A stretch of DNA of 9,093 nt from Alphaproteobacteria bacterium (GTDB lineage Bacteria; Pseudomonadota; Alphaproteobacteria; Rs-D84): positions 1-9,093 of the forward strand of contig JAGCOU010000004.1 in NCBI GenBank assembly GCA_017642565.1, read 5' to 3'. Below are positions 5,222 to 9,093 of the stretch, in pieces. How positions within the stretch are numbered: the first letter of the stretch is position 1; the number at the start of each line of letters is the position of its first letter. The notes under the pieces were generated by a model. That model was not told where the DNA came from, searched no databases, and saw only the letters and a list, made by a program, of their open reading frames with translations. The translations under genes and the position numbers were made by a program.

Positions 5222-6469
5222 ATGAATAAAAAGATACTAGCATTTGGTTTTATCGGGGCTTTTTTAATGGGAAATGGCGCGTTTGCTGTGGGGGCTGGAA
5301 CTACTGCTAATGACAGTGCGCGTGCGGCTGTTTATACAAATTCCGCAGGGGCTTCTACGGGTGGAACACGTGGTCAAAAGGGTGTTGCAAATGCGTATAT
5401 TCAAAATCAGCGCAATACATACTTTATGATTACTCAGCCTGATGTTGATACTGCCTGTCGTGAAAAGATATATAAATGTCTAACAGATTATTGTGGTGAT
5501 GTGGCTGTTGTTCCTGGAAAAACTTCGGGCCGTTGTATGTATGCGACAGAAATAGAATTATACAATTATGCTTTGCTTTGCTTGCAAAAAGATACCTCTA
5601 TTTTGTTACCACAATATAATACGGTTACAAAAAATGGCACAGGTGGTATGAATACTGCTGCGCGCCTTTGTCCGTCTTATGTTCAACAGGAATTAATGTC
5701 ATATTTATCTATGGCTAATATGGCGGACAAATTAACAAAATCTCATTCGGATTTGTGTACACAACGCCGCCGTGAATTAGAGGCTGCAATGGCTTGCCAT
5801 TCTGTCGCGCTTGCGTATGGCAACGAAACAACCAGTATGTTAACAACACAATTAACTGATTATTGTGGTGCTGGTGTTTCTGGTGGGTCTGCTGAAATGG
5901 TAACTCGTTTTGCAAACGCAGGTAATGTTGGTGCTAATATTTGGGGTTGGGCGGAAAAAGTGGTAAGTTTGGAACCAAATTCCAAAGGTGCAAATTGGGA
6001 AGCGGCGGTGGATGCTGTTTTAGCAAGTTATACTAATCGTATGAATCTCGCTTGTGGTGATAATTTGCAACTTAACACAGTGCAACACGCTACAACGACA
6101 AATACGACACCTAATTTACAGGCAGCGGTCAATGTTATTGCTGGTGCTACATTCCCAGCGGCTCAAAATAACGCACAAAATCCGTATGCAGACCAAAGCG
6201 TGTTTATGGAAGTGACGTCTATGTCTGAAATATACGATTATGCAACTGCTAATCAGGTGGTTCAGGCTGGGTTAACGAGTTCTGCTTTGACTCAAAACTC
6301 TTTCTTGACCAGTTCGCAAATGGATGCAATGCAAAAGGCATATAAGCGTGGCACAAAAGTCTTTGTTATTCGTGACAGCGCCAGATGTTATACAATACCT
6401 GTGTCAACATTGACTCAATCAGAAACATCCATTGTTGCACAAGCGTTTGCTAATTGTGCCAGCAGATAA
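5222..6469 (+). CDS. Secreted cysteine-rich protein of unknown function
   Basis: I do not recognise a named family. The 415-residue product has a classical Sec signal peptide: MNKK, the hydrophobic run ILAFGFIGAFLMGNGAFA, and likely signal-peptidase I cleavage after AFA at residue 22. No lipobox cysteine is present. The mature part has 12 cysteines (79, 86, 91, 105, 120, 150, 179, 192, 215, 278, 389, 412). An even number is consistent with disulfide bonding in the periplasm or outside the cell. The hexapeptide LTDYCG occurs twice, at 87-92 and 211-216, hinting at a duplicated module. The first occurrence lies in a cluster CREKIYKCLTDYC. A Ser/Ala/Gly/Thr-rich low-complexity stretch follows the signal peptide (about 23-55), and another Thr/Asn/Ala-rich stretch spans 285-325. 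The start has a strong ribosome-binding site and promoter, and a terminator follows the stop. An envelope or surface role is inferred from export only. Confidence 0.85.
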   Translation: MNKKILAFGFIGAFLMGNGAFAVGAGTTANDSARAAVYTNSAGASTGGTRGQKGVANAYIQNQRNTYFMITQPDVDTACREKIYKCLTDYCGDVAVVPGKTSGRCMYATEIELYNYALLCLQKDTSILLPQYNTVTKNGTGGMNTAARLCPSYVQQELMSYLSMANMADKLTKSHSDLCTQRRRELEAAMACHSVALAYGNETTSMLTTQLTDYCGAGVSGGSAEMVTRFANAGNVGANIWGWAEKVVSLEPNSKGANWEAAVDAVLASYTNRMNLACGDNLQLNTVQHATTTNTTPNLQAAVNVIAGATFPAAQNNAQNPYADQSVFMEVTSMSEIYDYATANQVVQAGLTSSALTQNSFLTSSQMDAMQKAYKRGTKVFVIRDSARCYTIPVSTLTQSETSIVAQAFANCASR

Positions 6470-6487
6470 AACAATTATTTAAAAACG

Positions 6488-6512
6488 AAACGCCCAATCG
6501 GGCGTTTTTTTT
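6488..6512 (+). terminator. Rho-independent terminator after the secreted-protein gene
   Basis: A perfect 8-bp stem, AAACGCCC (6488-6495) and GGGCGTTT (6500-6507), has an AATC loop and runs into eight consecutive T. It insulates the downstream amidase gene, which therefore needs its own promoter. Confidence 0.93.
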
Positions 6513-6540
6513 GTTATGTCAAAAAAATCTTACACTTTTC

Positions 6541-6569
6541 TTGAACAGTACAGTTTTTTTTGATATAAT
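6541..6569 (+). promoter_or_regulatory. Amidase promoter, predicted leaderless transcript
   Basis: TTGAAC (6541-6546), an exact 17-base spacer and a perfect TATAAT (6564-6569) form one of the best promoters in the window. Seven bases (TAAACTT) separate the -10 box from the ATG at 6577, so the predicted transcription start coincides with the start codon. There is no purine-rich ribosome-binding site between them. Confidence 0.75.
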
Positions 6570-6576
6570 TAAACTT

Positions 6577-7770
6577 ATGAAAATATCTCGCAGACAAGTT
6601 TTAAAAACAGTCAGTTTTTCTGCCCTTGTTATCGGGTTGACACCGCGCATTGCTTTTTCAGCACCGAATACAGTCCTTTCTATTCGTACGGGTTCACAAC
6701 CTGGGGGAAAAACGCGTTTGGTAATTGAAACGGCATCGCGTCCGTCTTATTCTTTGTCTTATGGCGATAAACAATTAAATGTAAATTTATCTAATACAAA
6801 TGGAAAAACAGATGTCAAGACCACTTTAGCAAAGGGAACATTGATAAAAAAAATCACACAAATTCAAAATGGTTCTACTTTACAGGTTGCGGCTGCGCTT
6901 TCTGGGGCGATTGATGCGATTGATAAAAAACAAATAATGATTTTGGAACCAAATGGCGATAATGATTATCGTCTGGTGATTGATTTTAAATCTGGAACCG
7001 GTCGTGGAATAACCAGTACCGCCACAACGGGCAGGGCGGCTACCCAACAACCAACACAAAAGAAAGAAGAAACAAAAACACAAACGAAACAAACACAACA
7101 TGTCATAGTAATTGACCCTGGACACGGGGGCAAAGACCCTGGTTGCACGGGTAAGGCTGGAACCCAGGAAAAAACCGTGGTTTTATCTGTTGCGAAAAAA
7201 TTGAAATCTAAATTGGACAGTGCGGGGTACAAAACATATTTAACCCGTTCTAATGATTCGTTTTTGAAATTGGCGGAACGGGCGGAATTTGCTGAAAAGA
7301 AACGTGCAGATTTGTTTATATCTTTGCATGCTAATGCTAACCCAAGTCGGGATATGCGTGGTTTTTCTGTTTATACTTTGTCGGAAAAGGCGTCTGACGA
7401 AGAGGCACAAAAACTAGCAGAATCTGAAAATGCCGCAGATAAAATTGATGTAAACGGATTCGAACAATTTTCCAAGGATATTCGTGTCGCATTATCAGCG
7501 CTTCAACAACATGCAGTTGCCGAATTAAGTGAAGAATACGCAAACAGTTGTGCAAAATCGTTAAATCGTGCGTCTATTCAACAACAAAAGGGACCGTCTG
7601 TCCGTCATGCACCGTTCGCTGTGTTGCGTTCAACCGTGCCGGGTGCATTAATTGAATTGGGGCATTTGTCCAATAAAAACGAAGAAAAACTTTTGAAATC
7701 AGACGACCACCAAAACAAATTGGTTGCCGCAATCGTAAAATCTATCAATTCATACGATTTTGATGTGTAA
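6577..7770 (+). CDS. amiC: N-acetylmuramoyl-L-alanine amidase, AmiC-like, Tat-exported
   Basis: This zinc enzyme cleaves the amide bond between N-acetylmuramic acid and the peptide stem of peptidoglycan in the periplasm, typically at division sites. The 397-residue product starts with a twin-arginine signal: SRRQVLK at 4-10, a hydrophobic stretch, and probable cleavage near AFSA (26-29). E. coli AmiA and AmiC also use Tat. An AMIN-type domain, which targets peptidoglycan or the septum, covers about 32-138. A Thr/Gln/Lys-rich linker spans about 140-174. The Amidase_3 domain runs from 175 to the end, with predicted zinc ligands H183 (DPGHGG), E198 and H251 (SLHANA) and catalytic E360 (IELGHLSN). 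The insert between about 265 and 335 corresponds to the regulatory region relieved by EnvC-type activators in related amidases. The frame is open further upstream, but that runs through the terminator and into the previous gene, so the ATG at 6577 is chosen. Its stop is 3 bases from the stop of the convergent surface-protein gene. Confidence 0.96.
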   Translation: MKISRRQVLKTVSFSALVIGLTPRIAFSAPNTVLSIRTGSQPGGKTRLVIETASRPSYSLSYGDKQLNVNLSNTNGKTDVKTTLAKGTLIKKITQIQNGSTLQVAAALSGAIDAIDKKQIMILEPNGDNDYRLVIDFKSGTGRGITSTATTGRAATQQPTQKKEETKTQTKQTQHVIVIDPGHGGKDPGCTGKAGTQEKTVVLSVAKKLKSKLDSAGYKTYLTRSNDSFLKLAERAEFAEKKRADLFISLHANANPSRDMRGFSVYTLSEKASDEEAQKLAESENAADKIDVNGFEQFSKDIRVALSALQQHAVAELSEEYANSCAKSLNRASIQQQKGPSVRHAPFAVLRSTVPGALIELGHLSNKNEEKLLKSDDHQNKLVAAIVKSINSYDFDV

Positions 7771-7773
7771 AAA

Positions 7774-9093
7774 TTAATAATTGTTAAATAAAGAAGTTCT
7801 AAAATCTATCGCTTTTTGTGGGTCAGTGCTATAATCTCTTAGCATGTTTGCACATCTACCTGCACAGTCAGGACAAAAACTTACAACGTCACGGAAAATC
7901 CATTGAGAAGATGTAATATTTTGTTGAGAACCAGTGTTTGGTATAAATCTTGTCAGTTTGCACCAACAATTTGTGTTAACAATATCATTTGTTTCGTTTG
8001 GATATCCTGGCATAGCATAAGTTCCTGATGTTGAACTGCACAAAGATGTACCAACAACTTTTCCGTATGGGAAGGTTACGCCCCAATCGCCAGCGGCAGT
8101 CAAACCATAATCTGATCTGCGGGCTCCACTATAGCCGTGATTGCCTCGAATGGTTTGTAAATATGCCAAGCCTGTCCCTTTTATACTGGTATCAGCTTGT
8201 TTCAAAGATGTTATATTATATACCGTTTCATTATTGGAATTTGAATTATTTTCATCGTCATAGTTTGAAGAATTGTCGTCATTGTTTCCAGATACCGATT
8301 CATCGTGTATATTATACACTGTTCCTTTGAGATTCATACGCAGTTGTTTTGTTGTGTCTTTGCTCATTGGCAAATCAGAATTTCTCGTTGCTTTCAAATA
8401 ATATGTTCCTTTCTTGCCTTTGATTACAAGTATTGGTTTTTCAAAGTATGTTGTAGCCAAACATGCTTTGTCTTCACCAACATGTAACCAGGCATTAGAT
8501 TCGCATACGAATTCTTCTGGGGTATTTTCTACCCATTTTGCAGTAAGCGTTATATTGTTTTCCCATCCAGAATGAGTAGTTCCAGTCAAAGGCGTTTCGC
8601 AATTTGTATCAACACACCATCCAGCAAAACTAAAGCCCGATTTTGTTGGCGCGCTTGGGAACGTGACAGTTTCACCAACATAATGTTTTTCAACTTTATT
8701 CGGTGTTCCATTATCAAAAACATAGGTAATATTGTATGTTTTTAACCAAACTGCATACAAAGTCACATCCTCTGTCCAACCAGACCAAGTAATGGTTGTT
8801 ATAGGTTCGGCACAGTTTTCATCATCTGGGCACCAACCGGCAAAATCATAACCAGATTTCGAAGGTGAATCAGGTGGTAAAAACACTATATTGCCAACAG
8901 TGTAGTTTTCTGATTGATAAGACGGGGTTCCGCCCTTTGTATCATAAGTTATAGTGTATTGATTAGCGGTCCATTGAGCGCGCAAATCAATACTTCCAAC
9001 TGTTTCAGGGCTAATTGTGAAGTTTTTCTGTGGATTGCTGCAATTATCAGTGCCAACACACCAGCCCGCAAAGGCATAACCACTACGCATAGG
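7774..9093 (-). CDS. Large surface protein with Listeria-Bacteroides (InlB B-type) repeats, 5' end outside window
   Basis: Only the C-terminal ~439 residues are present. The frame is still open at the right edge, and the ATG at 9090 lies inside a repeat, so it is not the start. Residues are counted from that ATG. Part of one repeat and two full repeats cover 1-186. Each has the Listeria-Bacteroides/Flg_new pattern: Y.I.Y(D/F)..GTP, a glycine-valine turn, P..P.KSG(Y/F).FAGW, and a closing (L/A).(A/L)..W. After each GW comes a cysteine pair (11/17, 87/93, 159/164). A non-repeat region begins EFVCESNAWLHVGEDKACL. An Asn/Asp/Ser-rich segment spans 262-288. The last ~120 residues contain CWCKLTRF (375-382) and CPDCAGRC (406-413). 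I see no LPXTG or other sorting signal at the end, SLFNNY. Such repeats occur in surface and adhesion proteins (internalin B among others), so an extracellular role is inferred. The N-terminal signal cannot be checked here. Confidence 0.88.
   Translation of the reverse strand, partial: PMRSGYAFAGWCVGTDNCSNPQKNFTISPETVGSIDLRAQWTANQYTITYDTKGGTPSYQSENYTVGNIVFLPPDSPSKSGYDFAGWCPDDENCAEPITTITWSGWTEDVTLYAVWLKTYNITYVFDNGTPNKVEKHYVGETVTFPSAPTKSGFSFAGWCVDTNCETPLTGTTHSGWENNITLTAKWVENTPEEFVCESNAWLHVGEDKACLATTYFEKPILVIKGKKGTYYLKATRNSDLPMSKDTTKQLRMNLKGTVYNIHDESVSGNNDDNSSNYDDENNSNSNNETVYNITSLKQADTSIKGTGLAYLQTIRGNHGYSGARRSDYGLTAAGDWGVTFPYGKVVGTSLCSSTSGTYAMPGYPNETNDIVNTNCWCKLTRFIPNTGSQQNITSSQWIFRDVVSFCPDCAGRCANMLRDYSTDPQKAIDFRTSLFNNY
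8227..8307 (-). repeat. Asn/Asp/Ser-rich low-complexity segment flanked by repeated TVYNI
   Basis: Residues 262-288 of the surface-protein fragment are mostly Asn, Asp and Ser. The same pentapeptide TVYNI lies on both sides (257-261 and 289-293), with similar DNA (GTATAATATA and GTATATAATATA on the minus strand). This looks like a local duplication with an expanded flexible linker between the copies. Confidence 0.6.
8533..9093 (-). repeat. Tandem InlB B-type repeats (one partial, two complete)
   Basis: Units run from the right edge to about 8971 (partial), 8970-8746 and 8745-8533, about 71-75 residues each. They are diverged in DNA but share SGY.FAGWC, a second cysteine 5-6 residues later, and a terminal W before the next Y.I.Y strand. 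More units probably lie beyond the window. Confidence 0.85.

Noticed and set aside
6454..6576. A 41-residue N-terminal extension of the amidase from a TTG at 6454.
   Set aside because: It would overlap the previous gene, span its terminator and the amidase promoter, and bury the twin-arginine signal in the middle of the protein.
8028..8487. Plus-strand open frames of 100 and 60 codons inside the surface-protein gene.
   Set aside because: They lack ribosome-binding sites and recognisable sequence, and lie opposite a clear coding frame with conserved motifs.
9088..9090. ATG at 9090 as the start of the repeat protein.
   Set aside because: It sits inside a repeat unit, just before SGYAFAGW, where other units have PxxPTK. 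The codon before it (CCT, Pro) continues the repeat pattern, so the gene runs past the edge.
1..9093. CRISPR arrays, insertion sequences, phage genes or defence systems.
   Set aside because: No regularly spaced repeats, transposase or integrase motifs, terminal inverted repeats or defence-type domains were seen on either strand.

Overview
The window is AT-rich chromosomal DNA of an alphaproteobacterium-like organism. This is inferred from several things: a cysteine-free S4 protein of the alphaproteobacterial type, RNase J in place of a nearby RNase E, a Tat-exported AMIN/Amidase_3 cell-wall amidase close to prfB, and a surface protein built from Listeria-Bacteroides (InlB B-type) repeats. That last combination reminds me of the reduced-genome alphaproteobacteria of animal guts (RF32/Enterousia-like), but the lineage is recalled, not demonstrated by the sequence.

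Layout. On the minus strand at the left are rpsD (32-664) with a structured leader of about 110 nt, a small unknown gene (838-1164) ended by an intrinsic terminator, and RNase J (1234-2979). A divergent plus-strand gene (3103-3906) encodes a two-helix membrane protein of unknown function. It converges, through a bidirectional terminator, on a minus-strand tRNA-Arg(CCG) gene (3938-4014). The tRNA lies 19 nt behind prfB (4034-5105, minus). prfB carries the canonical programmed +1 frameshift, so its true N-terminus lies in another frame from the body of the protein and is missed by simple ORF calling. Divergent from prfB is a secreted protein with 12 cysteines (5222-6469, plus), closed by a strong terminator. 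The Tat-type N-acetylmuramoyl-L-alanine amidase follows (6577-7770, plus). Three bases beyond it, on the opposite strand, is the C-terminal part of a large repeat-containing surface protein (7774 to the right edge, minus) whose start lies outside the window.

How the genes fit together. The left two thirds is translation and RNA metabolism (S4, RNase J, tRNA-Arg, RF2). The right third is cell envelope (secreted Cys-rich protein, amidase, repeat protein). No phage, transposon, CRISPR or defence genes are visible. The most notable signals are regulatory: the prfB recoding site; consensus-like promoters at amiC and prfB whose predicted transcription start falls on the ATG (leaderless mRNAs), while other genes here have ordinary Shine-Dalgarno sites; a candidate autoregulatory rpsD leader; and a promoter plus ribosome-binding site hidden inside the apparent N-terminus of the small gene after RNase J. 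At the protein level, the InlB-like repeats carry a regularly placed cysteine pair, and a cysteine-cluster module sits at the C-terminus of the same protein.
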